From assembly GCA_910574205.1 (NCBI GenBank), contig CAJSYJ010000001.1:744001-808000 (forward strand): a stretch of DNA of 64,000 nt, written 5' to 3'. Numbering within the stretch: the stretch's first letter is position 1; the number at the start of each line of letters is the position of its first letter. This stretch comes from Bacteroidales bacterium. GTDB taxonomy: Bacteria > Bacteroidota > Bacteroidia > Bacteroidales > Rikenellaceae. Below, one piece after another: positions 19,301-27,529 of this stretch. A program made the translations under genes and the position numbers. The notes beneath the pieces are model-generated. The model worked only from the letters and a program-made list of their open reading frames with translations, did not search any database and had not been told where the DNA came from.

Positions 19301-20551
19301 TACGACATCCCGGCATGGCAGAAAGTACACCGGATCGAGGACGCGACGCTGTGGCGCGAGCGCATGGCACTCAAAGAGCGTCTTGTAAAACATATCCGCA
19401 AGCGTTACAGCGACCCGACGCAGGTGCGTCTGGAATCGCCGCGCCAAATGGTACAGGTCACCGAAAGCATCAGGCCCGACGTGCTGACCATAGGCTTCGC
19501 CCGCCGCTTCGCCACCTACAAGCGCGCATATCTGCTCTTTACCAATCTCGACCGTCTCTCGGCCATAGTCAACAACAAGGAGCACCCCGTGCAGTTCATC
19601 TTCGCGGGTAAGGCGCACCCCAACGACAAGCCGGGACAGGATCTGATAAAGCGCATCGTCGAGGTGTCGTCGATGCCCGAATTTCTCGGCAAGATCGTAT
19701 TCCTGCAAAACTACGACATGGAGCTGGCGCGACGCATGGTACAGGGCGTCGACGTATGGCTCAACACCCCCACGCGTCCGTTGGAGGCCTCGGGAACATC
19801 GGGCGAGAAGTGCGTCATGAACGGCGTGATGCAGTTCTCGGTACTCGACGGCTGGTGGGTCGAAGGCTACAAGGAGGGCGCCGGCTGGCAGCTGCCCATG
19901 GAGCGCACCTATGCCGACCAGAGGTATCAGGACGAACTGGATGCCGAGCTTATATACAACACTATCGAGGAGCAGATCGTACCGCTCTACTACGACCGCG
20001 CTGAGGACGGCATACCCCACCGCTGGGTAGGGTCGGTCAAGCGCTGCATCGCCGACATAGCGTCGAACTTCACGACCAACCGCATGCTTATCGACTACGA
20101 GGAGCGCTTCTACAACAAACTCGCAAAGCGCAAGGAGTCGATGCTCGCCGACAACTACATGCTCGCACGCCGCATCGCGGCGTGGAAGCGCAAGGTGTCG
20201 GCGGCGTGGGATTCGGTCAGAATCCTCGACGTCAAGCGCGCCGAGATCGAGAGCGAGGCCATCTTCGTCGGCTCGAAGTACCGCTTCGAGATCGAGCTCG
20301 ACATAGCCGACCTGTCGAAGGATGATATAGGCGCCGAGCTGGTGGTGGCCAAGCAGATCGAGGCGGGTCGTGCGGCTAATGTCGTCGAGACCCGACAGCT
20401 CGAACTCAAATCGGTCGAGGGCAGCAGGATACGCATGGCTCTGGACTACGCTCCGCTGCGAACGGGCTCGTTCGATGTTGCGCTCAGGGTATACCCGCGC
20501 AACGAGAATCTGCCCCACAGAATGGACTTCGCCCTCGTCAAGTGGGCGTAA
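16304..20551 (+). CDS. Fused glycogen synthase (GT3) and glycogen phosphorylase (GT35)
   Basis: A single 1415-residue frame holds two opposing activities. Residues 1 to about 550 are a eukaryote-like GT3 glycogen synthase: LFEVSWEVCNKVGGIHTV at the N-terminus and the catalytic signature ASYYEPWGYTPLES (Glu438, Glu446). Enzymes of this family use UDP-glucose. After a short linker (about 550-575), residues 575-1415 are an alpha-glucan phosphorylase. This half has a DUF3417-like start (LDELARNLWWCW), KIYSGGLGILAGDYLKEASD, and the pyridoxal-phosphate lysine in EASGTSGEK (Lys1169). No stop or frameshift separates the halves. The gene has its own promoter and terminator. Bacteroides-type genomes usually encode these as separate proteins, to my knowledge. 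Confidence 0.92.
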   Translation: MSNINLTPDFLFEVSWEVCNKVGGIHTVIATKAPTVGRRMGDKYITVGPDFTQDGGNPEFAEDTALLAAWRESLYAQGIRVRIGRWNIESSPVAILVDFKSYFSQKDDILKKLWDIYHVDSLSGQWDYIEPVLFGYAAGEVIGSYVKQFCSATDKVVAHFHEWMTSAGSLYLRNHAPYVATVFSTHATVIGRCIAGNRLPLYNDLHKFNADELARQFNVMAKHSIEKAAAVYADAFLTVSDITANECKYLLGREVTRITPNGFENGFVPEGDALERKRAEARRKMIAVAEAAWDHKFEREPLIVATSGRYEFRNKGIDVFLESLKQLAQRDTAGREVLAIIAVPAATVGMRVDLQAHLQDPSNPIDPAQKRFLTHNIENEAWDAVCQSIEGSILSTASSRVKVLFVPTYLTGNDGIFNMPYYDLFAGMDLTVFASYYEPWGYTPLESVAFGVPTVTTTLSGFGMWVAKQSHHNGVDIVRRDDYNEREVALELTETIERYLSASPEEYAALSSAAQEVSRTALWSKLYNQYEKAYEEAIENSISRTNRVIADGGSRDEQINFVRQQLISNRPSWHRLMVEKSIPERLKPLDELARNLWWCWTPGARDLFEYADENLWVEVDRNPIVLLDKLPVERLEELSTDNGFLEKMDAVYAQFKEYMSEKPSPESAKIAYFSMEYGLHSSLKIYSGGLGILAGDYLKEASDRNVPMAAVGLLYRYGYFTQRLSAQGEQEAAYEAQNFTKLPISPVRDEDGNWISIQVALPGRTLSARVWKCQVGRTDLYLLDADYEANLEEDRQVTYYLYGGDWENRLKQEILLGVGGIRALVKMGIKQQVYHCNEGHAAFIGIERIRNLIAKKRLSFSEALEVVRSSSLFTTHTPVPAGHDAFPEEMLRQYMSHYPDVLGITWDQFINLGKTNPNDHNEKFSMSVLACNLSQEVNGVSWLHGEVSKDILGNMWPGYFKNELHIGYVTNGVHFPTWTASNLRRLYAKYFADGFEGHTYDIPAWQKVHRIEDATLWRERMALKERLVKHIRKRYSDPTQVRLESPRQMVQVTESIRPDVLTIGFARRFATYKRAYLLFTNLDRLSAIVNNKEHPVQFIFAGKAHPNDKPGQDLIKRIVEVSSMPEFLGKIVFLQNYDMELARRMVQGVDVWLNTPTRPLEASGTSGEKCVMNGVMQFSVLDGWWVEGYKEGAGWQLPMERTYADQRYQDELDAELIYNTIEEQIVPLYYDRAEDGIPHRWVGSVKRCIADIASNFTTNRMLIDYEERFYNKLAKRKESMLADNYMLARRIAAWKRKVSAAWDSVRILDVKRAEIESEAIFVGSKYRFEIELDIADLSKDDIGAELVVAKQIEAGRAANVVETRQLELKSVEGSRIRMALDYAPLRTGSFDVALRVYPRNENLPHRMDFALVKWA

Positions 20552-20581
20552 CGCACTGATCGACCGACTATTGATGCGATG

Positions 20582-20610
20582 AAGGGAAGGCCGGCCTTCC
20601 CTTTATTCCT
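20582..20610 (+). terminator. Terminator after the synthase-phosphorylase gene
   Basis: The palindrome GGGAAGGCCGGCCTTCCC forms a stem with a minimal loop, flanked by AA/TT, followed by TTATTCCTTT. Confidence 0.85.
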
Positions 20611-20617
20611 TTGATCG

Positions 20618-20649
20618 TTTGGATATTAGCGGAAAAAAACGTATATTTA
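20618..20649 (+). promoter_or_regulatory. Probable promoter of the debranching-enzyme operon
   Basis: TTTG at 20618-20621, 20 bp, then TATATTTA at 20642-20649. This is one mismatch (last base) from TAnnTTTG. The ATG is at 20701. Confidence 0.5.
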
Positions 20650-20700
20650 CTTGTCGTTACGCGACATAAGTCGAGATACAATCTAAAATACACTACCAAT

Positions 20701-22794
20701 ATGTCAGGACTCACATTCGATAAGCGTGAATTGGGCAATCTGGAATACTCGCTCTCACGCGAGATGCTGGCTACCGATCGCCGCGGAGGCTACATGAGCA
20801 CGACGATCGTATGCTGCAACACGCGCAAGTACCACGGTCTGATGGTCGCACCGATCGACGACAGCGACCGCACCTACGTACTGCTCTCGTCGCTCGACGA
20901 GACGATCGTGCAGCACGAGCAGTCGTTCAACCTCGCACTGCACCGTTATCGCGGCGTCTACGAGCCGCGCGGCCACAAATACATTACCGACTTCCGCTAC
21001 ACACCCACCCCCACGATCGTATATCGTGTCGGCGGCGTGGTGCTGCAAAAGGAGCTGCTGTGGATACACAAGCGCACGCAGCTGATGATACGCTACACGC
21101 TGCTCGACGCCCACTCTGAGACCACGCTGCGCCTGCGCCCGCTGCTCGCGTTCCGCGACAAGCACTCTCTGTCGAGAGCCAACATGGAGGCCAACGGACG
21201 CTCGACGGCCGTGCCGTGCGGTGTCAAGTGCCGCCTCTACGAGGGATTCCCGTGGCTCTATATGCAGACCGACCGCGCCGATGCCGAGTTCGTCGCCGCA
21301 CCCGACTGGTATTACGGATTCGAATATCAGGAGGAGCTCAAACGCGGCTACGAGGGTCACGAAGATCTGATGACCACCGGCTACTTCGAGTTGAAGATCA
21401 AGAAGGGCGAGAGCGTGATATTCTCAGCCTCGACCGACATGATGGCCTCGGAGCAGACGATCGACGCCGTGTACGAAGCCTCGCTGGCACGCCGAACCCA
21501 CAAGATCGACTTTCTGAGCTGCCTGCAACACTCGGCACGTCAGTTCGTCATACGTCGTCCGGGCGAGCGCACGGAGGTCATAGCCGGCTACCCGTGGTTC
21601 GGCCCCATAGGACGCGACACGTTCATGTCGCTGCCCGGCATAACGCTGACGCAGGGCTACAAGGAGGACTGCATGGATGTACTCGATACGATGATTCGCG
21701 ACATGCGCGACGGCGACTTCGCCGGCTCGGCCTCGGCGACAGTCTCGGCCGACGCACCGCTGTGGTTCTACTGGACGTTGCAGAATCTCGAAAGACATAT
21801 CGGCCCGAAGGAGCTGTGGTCGCGCTACGGCGAGGCCATGAAGTCCGTCTTGGAGGCCTATCGCCGCGGCATGGGCGGCGGCGAGGTGGTCATGCACGAC
21901 AACGGCCTGATATGGGCTGCGGCCGACAACCGACCTCTGACGTGGATGGCGACTATGGTCGACGGACGTCCCGTCACGCAGCGCGCCGGATACGCCGTCG
22001 AGATAGAGGCGTTGTGGTATAACGCCGTCATGTACACCTTGGAGCTTGCACGCAAGCATAAGGACAAGGAGTTCGTCGACCGCTGGAAGGCCGTACCCGA
22101 GCTCACGCGCCGCAGTTTCCTCGAAAAGTTCTGGCTCGACGAGGAGGGCTTCGCGGCCGACTACGTGAACGGCTACGAAGTCAACAAATATATCCGCTGC
22201 AACATGGCTGTGGCATGCGGTCTGAATTATACCATGCTGAGCGACGCACAACGCGTCTCGGCCATAATGACCATGCGCCAGCATCTGCTCACGCCGCGCG
22301 GCCTGAGATCGCTCTCGCCGCGCAATCCGCTCTACGAATCGTCATATGCCGAAGACCAGCGCTCGCAGGATCTGGCCTCGCGCAACGGCTCGGTGTGGAT
22401 ATGGCCGTTCGTATTCTACGTCAAGAGCTGTTTCGAGCTCAGCGGCGGCAACTTCGCCGACGAGGCGCGCGAGATGCTCCACGCCTTCAACGGCGAGTTG
22501 CAGACCCACTGCATCGGCTCCGTGGGCGAGCGCTTCGAGGCCGATCCTCCGTTCGCCGCACGCGGTTCGGTGTCGCACGCCACCAGCGTCGGAGGCCTGC
22601 TCTACATCAATCGTCTGATCGACGAGTATTCGGCCGCACGACAGGATAAGGACAGGGCTGCGGCAAAGGGTATGTCCGCTGCGCCGGCCGCTCCGGGCAG
22701 GGCTGCGGCGAAAGCCGGCGGCGCCAAGGGCTCTGCGGCAGCCGCCAAGAGCGCTGCGAAGAGGGGCGCCAAAAAGGCCGCAGCAGACAAATAA
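20701..22794 (+). CDS. Glycogen debranching enzyme (amylo-alpha-1,6-glucosidase type)
   Basis: 697 residues. An N-terminal GDE_N-type domain (LATDRRGGYMSTTIVCCNTRKYHGLMV, about residues 20-46) is followed by a GH133-like catalytic barrel with AGYPWFGPIGRDTFMSLPG, an aspartate-rich NGLIWAAADNRPLTWM stretch, and QRAGYAVEIEALWYNA. It hydrolyses alpha-1,6 branches of limit dextrin. The ATG at 20701 is preferred to an in-frame upstream start (20611) because it lies at the conserved N-terminus. The last about 50 residues are almost only Ala, Lys, Gly, Arg and Pro, an unusual basic tail absent from typical family members. It is followed by the GT4 and GH57 genes, a trio conserved in Bacteroidales. 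Confidence 0.9.
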   Translation: MSGLTFDKRELGNLEYSLSREMLATDRRGGYMSTTIVCCNTRKYHGLMVAPIDDSDRTYVLLSSLDETIVQHEQSFNLALHRYRGVYEPRGHKYITDFRYTPTPTIVYRVGGVVLQKELLWIHKRTQLMIRYTLLDAHSETTLRLRPLLAFRDKHSLSRANMEANGRSTAVPCGVKCRLYEGFPWLYMQTDRADAEFVAAPDWYYGFEYQEELKRGYEGHEDLMTTGYFELKIKKGESVIFSASTDMMASEQTIDAVYEASLARRTHKIDFLSCLQHSARQFVIRRPGERTEVIAGYPWFGPIGRDTFMSLPGITLTQGYKEDCMDVLDTMIRDMRDGDFAGSASATVSADAPLWFYWTLQNLERHIGPKELWSRYGEAMKSVLEAYRRGMGGGEVVMHDNGLIWAAADNRPLTWMATMVDGRPVTQRAGYAVEIEALWYNAVMYTLELARKHKDKEFVDRWKAVPELTRRSFLEKFWLDEEGFAADYVNGYEVNKYIRCNMAVACGLNYTMLSDAQRVSAIMTMRQHLLTPRGLRSLSPRNPLYESSYAEDQRSQDLASRNGSVWIWPFVFYVKSCFELSGGNFADEAREMLHAFNGELQTHCIGSVGERFEADPPFAARGSVSHATSVGGLLYINRLIDEYSAARQDKDRAAAKGMSAAPAAPGRAAAKAGGAKGSAAAAKSAAKRGAKKAAADK

Positions 22795-22846
22795 GCCCTC
22801 CTTATAGGAGACACAAAACTATAAATATTACTTAACTTTATTGATT

Positions 22847-24169
22847 ATGAGAGTCTTAATGTTCGGCTGGGAGTTCCCGCCCCATATCGCCGGCGGTCTG
22901 GGCACCGCCTGCTACGGTATGACGCGCGGCTTGGCTCGCAACGATGTCGAGGTAATCTTCGTCATGCCCAAAGCCTCGGGCGACGAGGACCAGCGATTCG
23001 TAAAGGTCGTCAATGCAAGCGATGTGGAAGCTCTCTATACGGGCGATGTGGCCACCGGCGCAGACGATATAATGCGTAAGATGTCATTCATCCATATCGA
23101 CTCGAATATGGTTCCCTACCTATCTCCCGAGGAGTATGAAACCCACCGCGAGGAGTACCTGCGTACTGGCAGCAAGACATGGGAGGTGCCGGGCGACGTA
23201 TGGACGCAGCGCTATACGTTCTCGGGCAAATACGGCGCCAACCTGCTCGAAGAGGTCGCGCGCTACGCCGTGGTGGCCGCACAGGTGGCCAAGGATCTCG
23301 AAGGCCAGTTCGACGTGATACACGCCCACGACTGGCTGACATACTTCGCAGGCATCGCCGCCAAGCGCGTCTCGGGCAAGCCGCTGGTGGTGCACATGCA
23401 CGCCACGGAGTTCGACCGCAGCGGCGAGAACATCAACACGCAGACATACGCCATAGAGCGCGCCGGCATGCACGCCGCCGACATGGTGATAGCCGTCTCG
23501 AACCTTACGCGCAACATCGTCATCGACCGTTACGGCGTCGAGCCTGAAAAGGTCGTCACGGTGCACAATGCCGTCCGCTTCGCCGAGAAGCAGACCGAGC
23601 TCCCCGAGCGCGGCGTCGACGACAAGATCGTAACGTTCCTCGGCCGCATTACCTACCAGAAGGGTCCCGACTACTTCGTCGAGGCGGCAGCCAAGGTGCT
23701 CAAACGCGTGCCCGACGTCCGCTTCGTCATGGCCGGTTCGGGCGACATGATGAACCACGTCATACGGCGCGTGGCGTCGCTCGGCATCGCCGACAGGTTC
23801 CACTTCACGGGCTTCCTGCGCGGCGACGACGTGCAGAAGATGTTCCAGCTCTCGGACGTATATGTCATGCCGTCGGTCTCGGAGCCATTCGGCATATCGC
23901 CCTTGGAGGCCATGCGCTCCAACGTGCCGGTCATCATATCGAAGCAGAGCGGTGTGGCCGAGGTGCTCGACTACGCCGTCAAGGTCGATTACTGGGACGT
24001 CGACGCCATGGCCGATGCAATATACGGCCTGATTAAATACCCTGCCCTTGCCAAGATGTTCTCGTCGAAGGGACTCGAAGAGGTCACGGGGCTCAAATGG
24101 AACAACGCCGCCGCCAAGATCAAGAGCGTCTACGAGCAGGCGATCGACAAGTGCAACCGACAGAAATAA
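22847..24169 (+). CDS. GT4-family glycosyltransferase, glycogen-synthase-like
   Basis: 440 residues with a two-Rossmann GT-B fold. The N-terminal domain starts FGWEFPPHIAGGLGTACYGMTRGL, the glycan-synthase-type donor loop. HAHDWLT and MHATEFDR follow. The C-terminal domain has LGRITYQKGPDYFVEAA and the EX7E motif SEPFGISPLEAM. It resembles the GlgA-like enzymes that sit between the debranching and GH57 genes in Bacteroidales. Donor (ADP- or UDP-glucose) is not determined. The start was moved from a TTG at 22841 to the ATG at 22847, giving the usual MRVLMFGWEFPPH start. The next gene begins 15 nt after its stop. Confidence 0.88.
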   Translation: MRVLMFGWEFPPHIAGGLGTACYGMTRGLARNDVEVIFVMPKASGDEDQRFVKVVNASDVEALYTGDVATGADDIMRKMSFIHIDSNMVPYLSPEEYETHREEYLRTGSKTWEVPGDVWTQRYTFSGKYGANLLEEVARYAVVAAQVAKDLEGQFDVIHAHDWLTYFAGIAAKRVSGKPLVVHMHATEFDRSGENINTQTYAIERAGMHAADMVIAVSNLTRNIVIDRYGVEPEKVVTVHNAVRFAEKQTELPERGVDDKIVTFLGRITYQKGPDYFVEAAAKVLKRVPDVRFVMAGSGDMMNHVIRRVASLGIADRFHFTGFLRGDDVQKMFQLSDVYVMPSVSEPFGISPLEAMRSNVPVIISKQSGVAEVLDYAVKVDYWDVDAMADAIYGLIKYPALAKMFSSKGLEEVTGLKWNNAAAKIKSVYEQAIDKCNRQK

Positions 24170-24184
24170 TAAAAAGATCAATAT

Positions 24185-25387
24185 ATGAAGACTGTTTGCC
24201 TCTATTTTCAGGTACACCAGCCCTGGCGTTTGAAGGTCTATCGATTCTTCAACATGGGCAAGGATCACAACTACCTCGACGACTTTACCAATCGCGCCAT
24301 AATGCAGAAGGTAGCCCGACAGTGCTATCTTCCGATGAACGCGCTGCTGTTGAGGCTCATCAAGGACAACAAGGGCAAGTTCCGCTGCTCGTTCTCCATA
24401 ACGGGCACTGCCGTCGAGCAGTTCAAGGCCTATGCGCCCGAGGTGCTCGACTCGTTCAAGGCGCTCGCCGAGACCGGATGCGTCGAATTTCTTGCCGAGA
24501 CCTACTCGCACTCGCTGGCTTCGCTGCGCTCCGAGGAGGAGTTTACCGAGCAGGTCAAGCTGCATGCCGCGATGATAAAGCGCGAGTTCGGCGTCAAGCC
24601 CACGGCGTTCCGCAACACCGAGCTCATCTACTCCGACTCTATCGCCACCACCGTATCGCGCATGGGCTTCAAGACAATGCTCGCCGAGGGCGCCAAGCAC
24701 GTGCTGGGCTGGAAATCGCCCAACTTCCTCTATACCGACGCCACCGACAACAAGCTGCGCCTGCTGCTGCGCAACTACAAGCTCTCGGACGACATCGCCT
24801 TCCGCTTCTCCAACGAGGGCTGGGACCAGTATCCGCTCACGGCCGACAAGTTCGCATCGTGGGTGGCGGCCGAGAACGGCGACGTGGTAAACCTGTTCAT
24901 GGACTACGAGACCTTCGGCGAGCACCAGAAAGCATCGACCGGCATCTTCGATTTCGTCAAGGCACTGCCCAAGGCCCTGCTGTCGACGCAGCAGGTGGAG
25001 TTCGCCACCGTCAGCGAGGCTGCCAAGCGCCTGCAACCGGTAGCCGTGCTGCACTGCCCGCACGCAATGTCATGGGCCGACGAGGAACGCGACATCACGG
25101 CATGGCTGGGCAACGAGTTGCAGAACGAGGCTTTCGAGAAGCTCTATTCGCTGGCGCCCAAGGTAAAGGCTTTGAAGAACAAGGATTTCGAATTTGTCTG
25201 GAATTTCATGCAGACCTCGGACCATTTCTACTACATGGCGACCAAATGGCTTTCGGACGGCGACGTGCACTCCTATTTCAACCCCTACGGCTCGGCCTAC
25301 GAGGCGTTCATCAACTATATGAACGTGCTGTCGGACTTCGAGATCGAGCTCACGAAGGCCAAGACCGGCACCCGCACCAAAGCCTAA
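24185..25387 (+). CDS. GH57-family alpha-glucan hydrolase/transferase
   Basis: 400 residues, at the short end for GH57. Conserved region 1 is FQVHQPWRL (His11). The nucleophile glutamate is in FRNTELIYSDS (Glu146) and the general acid aspartate in LFMDYETFGEHQ (Asp240). GH57 includes alpha-amylases, 4-alpha-glucanotransferases and branching enzymes. With no GlgB-like gene in this window, a branching or transferase role is possible but not shown. There is no signal peptide, so it acts on internal glycogen. It is last in the GDE-GT4-GH57 operon, closed by a strong terminator. Confidence 0.9.
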   Translation: MKTVCLYFQVHQPWRLKVYRFFNMGKDHNYLDDFTNRAIMQKVARQCYLPMNALLLRLIKDNKGKFRCSFSITGTAVEQFKAYAPEVLDSFKALAETGCVEFLAETYSHSLASLRSEEEFTEQVKLHAAMIKREFGVKPTAFRNTELIYSDSIATTVSRMGFKTMLAEGAKHVLGWKSPNFLYTDATDNKLRLLLRNYKLSDDIAFRFSNEGWDQYPLTADKFASWVAAENGDVVNLFMDYETFGEHQKASTGIFDFVKALPKALLSTQQVEFATVSEAAKRLQPVAVLHCPHAMSWADEERDITAWLGNELQNEAFEKLYSLAPKVKALKNKDFEFVWNFMQTSDHFYYMATKWLSDGDVHSYFNPYGSAYEAFINYMNVLSDFEIELTKAKTGTRTKA

Positions 25388-25433
25388 CTGCCGGCTACAT
25401 ATCCTATTACGAGTTACGACTCGACGAAAAGCG

Positions 25434-25470
25434 AAATCCTCCGGGGCTGTATGCCCGGAGGATTTTTCTG
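25434..25470 (+). terminator. Terminator of the glycogen operon
   Basis: A perfect 12-bp stem, AAATCCTCCGGG with CCCGGAGGATTT, and an 8-nt loop, followed by TTCTG. It may also serve the convergent glsB transcript. Confidence 0.9.
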
Positions 25471-25699
25471 CCGTCTTACCAAGCTGACTGGCGGCAGAGC
25501 GGAACAATATGCAGACGGCCGCCGCGGCGAAACATTACCCGGACGGATGCCGGAGCAGAGACAGGCTGTGCCCCGGCTGCGGATCACGTCATACAAATAC
25601 ATTGCAAACATGAACAGCCGCGATCCACGGCACCCGGCACCCGATACACGACACGCACATGATAGCACGCGTTCGCATCCGAGGCGCTCCCCTCGCGCC
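25471..25699. other. Convergent intergenic gap
   Basis: About 230 bases between the glycogen terminator and the end of glsB. No coding frame is supported. A weak hairpin (CTGCCG 25468-25473 with CGGCAG 25492-25497) is the only structure noted. Confidence 0.5.
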
Positions 25700-26605
25700 T
25701 TATCCCTGTTCCAGCCAGCGGTCGCGCACGTCCTGATGAAAGTCGCCTATCGTGAGCAGTATGCCCGTCTCCTCGACATCGCCGAAATCGGGGTTGCTGC
25801 ATGTGTCGAAGACGCGCATGGTCGTCGAAAGCCTCATATAGGAGTTTATCATGGGCGGCACGGTCTGCCTCAGGTCGCGCATGCGGCGGATAAGTATGCG
25901 GTAGTTCTCGCCGTAGGTGCGGCCCACGAAGAGATTGTCGTAGAGGCGGCTGTCGATGTCGTGGTCGACGGGACGGCGGGCACGCACCAGCCGTTCGTTG
26001 TCGGGGAAGAATTTGTGCATGAAGTATATCAGCGTATTGCGCGCCAGAGGGCCTATCGACGGATACATCGTGACCTTGCCGAAGAGATATTTTACCTCGG
26101 GGTGGAGCATGACTATCGCGCCCATGCCGTCCCAGAGGTTGTCCAGCGCGAATATGCTCTTGGGGTTGCGCCGCTGCTGGTATAACGGCTGCACGAACGA
26201 GCGTCCCAGCTCGATCGTATAGGGCAGATAACGGCGGCGGAAGCGCGCCGAGAAGTGGAAATAGTGCCATGTCGACAGCGCATCCATGTCGCTGCGCGCA
26301 CAGACTATGTATCGGTATCCGCCCACAACGGCCAGCGCCTCGGGGTCCCAGACGATGAGCTGGCTGTAACCGCCCTCGCGCATATCCAGAGAGTCGATAT
26401 CGACCTCGTCGCCCGTGCCGCCGCCAGCCGCACGGAACGACTCCTCGCGCAGGCGTCCCACCTCGCGCATAAGGTTGGGGCAGCGTGCCGCCTCGAAGGT
26501 ATATATCTCGTTGGAGGCATGGCGCGTGCCCCGCACGAAGGTAGCCTCTTCCAGCTCGTCGAGCAGGACACGCCTGTCGACGGGAGCTATTATAGTCTCG
26601 ACCAT
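25700..26605 (-). CDS. glsB: Glycine-lipid N-acyltransferase (GNAT/hemolysin-like)
   Basis: 301 residues from ATG 26605. The frame stays open far upstream, but that part is only the shadow of glsA. The protein has the acyl-ACP-dependent GNAT fold of the OlsB/GlsB family: an N-terminal REESFRAAGGG stretch, GGYRYIVC, and a C-terminal FDTCSNPDFGDVEE region. In Bacteroides thetaiotaomicron GlsB puts a 3-hydroxy fatty acid on glycine, the first step of glycine (and then serine-glycine) lipid synthesis. It begins 2 nt after the glsA stop, and the paired order supports the assignment. The exact amino acid acceptor is inferred from this pairing. Confidence 0.82.
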   Translation of the reverse strand: MVETIIAPVDRRVLLDELEEATFVRGTRHASNEIYTFEAARCPNLMREVGRLREESFRAAGGGTGDEVDIDSLDMREGGYSQLIVWDPEALAVVGGYRYIVCARSDMDALSTWHYFHFSARFRRRYLPYTIELGRSFVQPLYQQRRNPKSIFALDNLWDGMGAIVMLHPEVKYLFGKVTMYPSIGPLARNTLIYFMHKFFPDNERLVRARRPVDHDIDSRLYDNLFVGRTYGENYRILIRRMRDLRQTVPPMINSYMRLSTTMRVFDTCSNPDFGDVEETGILLTIGDFHQDVRDRWLEQG

Positions 26606-26607
26606 AC

Positions 26608-27423
26608 CTACATCGCCATTTGATATACCCTGCGCCGAATCTCGCCGCACACCTCGCTCAGCGACTCCGAGCGGCGTATCTGCTCCGACGGCATCGCCTC
26701 GCCCACGCGCACACGGATCGTCTGGCCGCTCTGGGCGAACATCTCCGACGGCAGACGCATCATCTCCAAGTTGAAGCCTATGCCCAGACGGCGCCGTATG
26801 TCGGCCAGACGGTAGAACGCGTCGGAGAGCTGTCCGGCGACATATACCGGCACTATGTCGCGGTCGTGGAGCATGGCGCGGCGCACGAACGAAGTGTGCC
26901 ACTCGGTATCGCGCACACGGCCGTCGATGCGGCGCGAGCACAGCCCCGCGGGAAACGTTACGATCGGCTTGTCGCCGCGCAGCGCCTCCTCGTAGCGCAG
27001 GGCATAGTCGCCGCGCTGCCGCCCGTGCAGGTTTACGGGCAGCCATATCGCGTCGAGCGGGCGTATCTCGCTCAGCAGATCGTTCACGACTACGCCCACA
27101 TCCCCGAAACGGTCGATCATGGCTGCGGCCAGCACCACGCCGTCCAGACCGCCGAAGGGGTGGTTCGACGCGAAGATATAGCGGCCGTCGGCGGGCAGGC
27201 GGTCGAGCCCCTCGATCGAATAGTCGACACGTATGGTAGCAAGGAAACGGTGCAGAAACTCCGATGTAGGCAGCTCGGCATGGTGTGTGATGTAGTCGTT
27301 GAGCCGGTCGACGCAAAGTCGCTTTTCGAGAGCATGCACGGCTATCGGCGGCAGCATCGCGGCCACGCGCGGCGCACGCCGGCGCAACAAATCGCCGATC
27401 GAAATTTTCAGTGTCTGAGTCAT
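26608..27423 (-). CDS. glsA: Glycine-lipid O-acyltransferase (PlsC-like)
   Basis: 271 residues. A lysophospholipid-acyltransferase domain with the modified HX4D box SNHPFGGLDGVV (about 88-99), VTFPAGLCSRR as the second block, and a basic surface. It belongs to the hemolysin-type PlsC group that acylates the hydroxyl of N-acyl amino acids. With GlsB it makes di-acylated glycine lipids, membrane lipids important in Bacteroides. It is first in the two-gene operon and divergent from rsmH across 106 bp. Confidence 0.82.
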   Translation of the reverse strand: MTQTLKISIGDLLRRRAPRVAAMLPPIAVHALEKRLCVDRLNDYITHHAELPTSEFLHRFLATIRVDYSIEGLDRLPADGRYIFASNHPFGGLDGVVLAAAMIDRFGDVGVVVNDLLSEIRPLDAIWLPVNLHGRQRGDYALRYEEALRGDKPIVTFPAGLCSRRIDGRVRDTEWHTSFVRRAMLHDRDIVPVYVAGQLSDAFYRLADIRRRLGIGFNLEMMRLPSEMFAQSGQTIRVRVGEAMPSEQIRRSESLSEVCGEIRRRVYQMAM

Positions 27424-27492
27424 AAAGCCGATTGAATTGAGATTATATAGTTTTTTTCAAAAAATATTGTCGTTGCGTTCGGTTAAAATATG

Positions 27493-27500
27493 TAACTTTG
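27493..27500 (+). promoter_or_regulatory. -7 element for the first dcw half
   Basis: TAACTTTG, an exact consensus match, 29 bp before the rsmH ATG. TTG candidates lie at 17 bp (27473-27475) and 23 bp (27467-27469), neither ideal. Confidence 0.65.
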
Positions 27501-27529
27501 ACCGCTATTTATCGTAAAAACGAGGCCGA

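Noticed and set aside
26606..27316. 237-residue N-terminal extension of glsB
   Set aside because: This part overlaps glsA in another frame and is Arg-rich without a domain. The normal GlsB start is ATG 26605, 2 nt after glsA.
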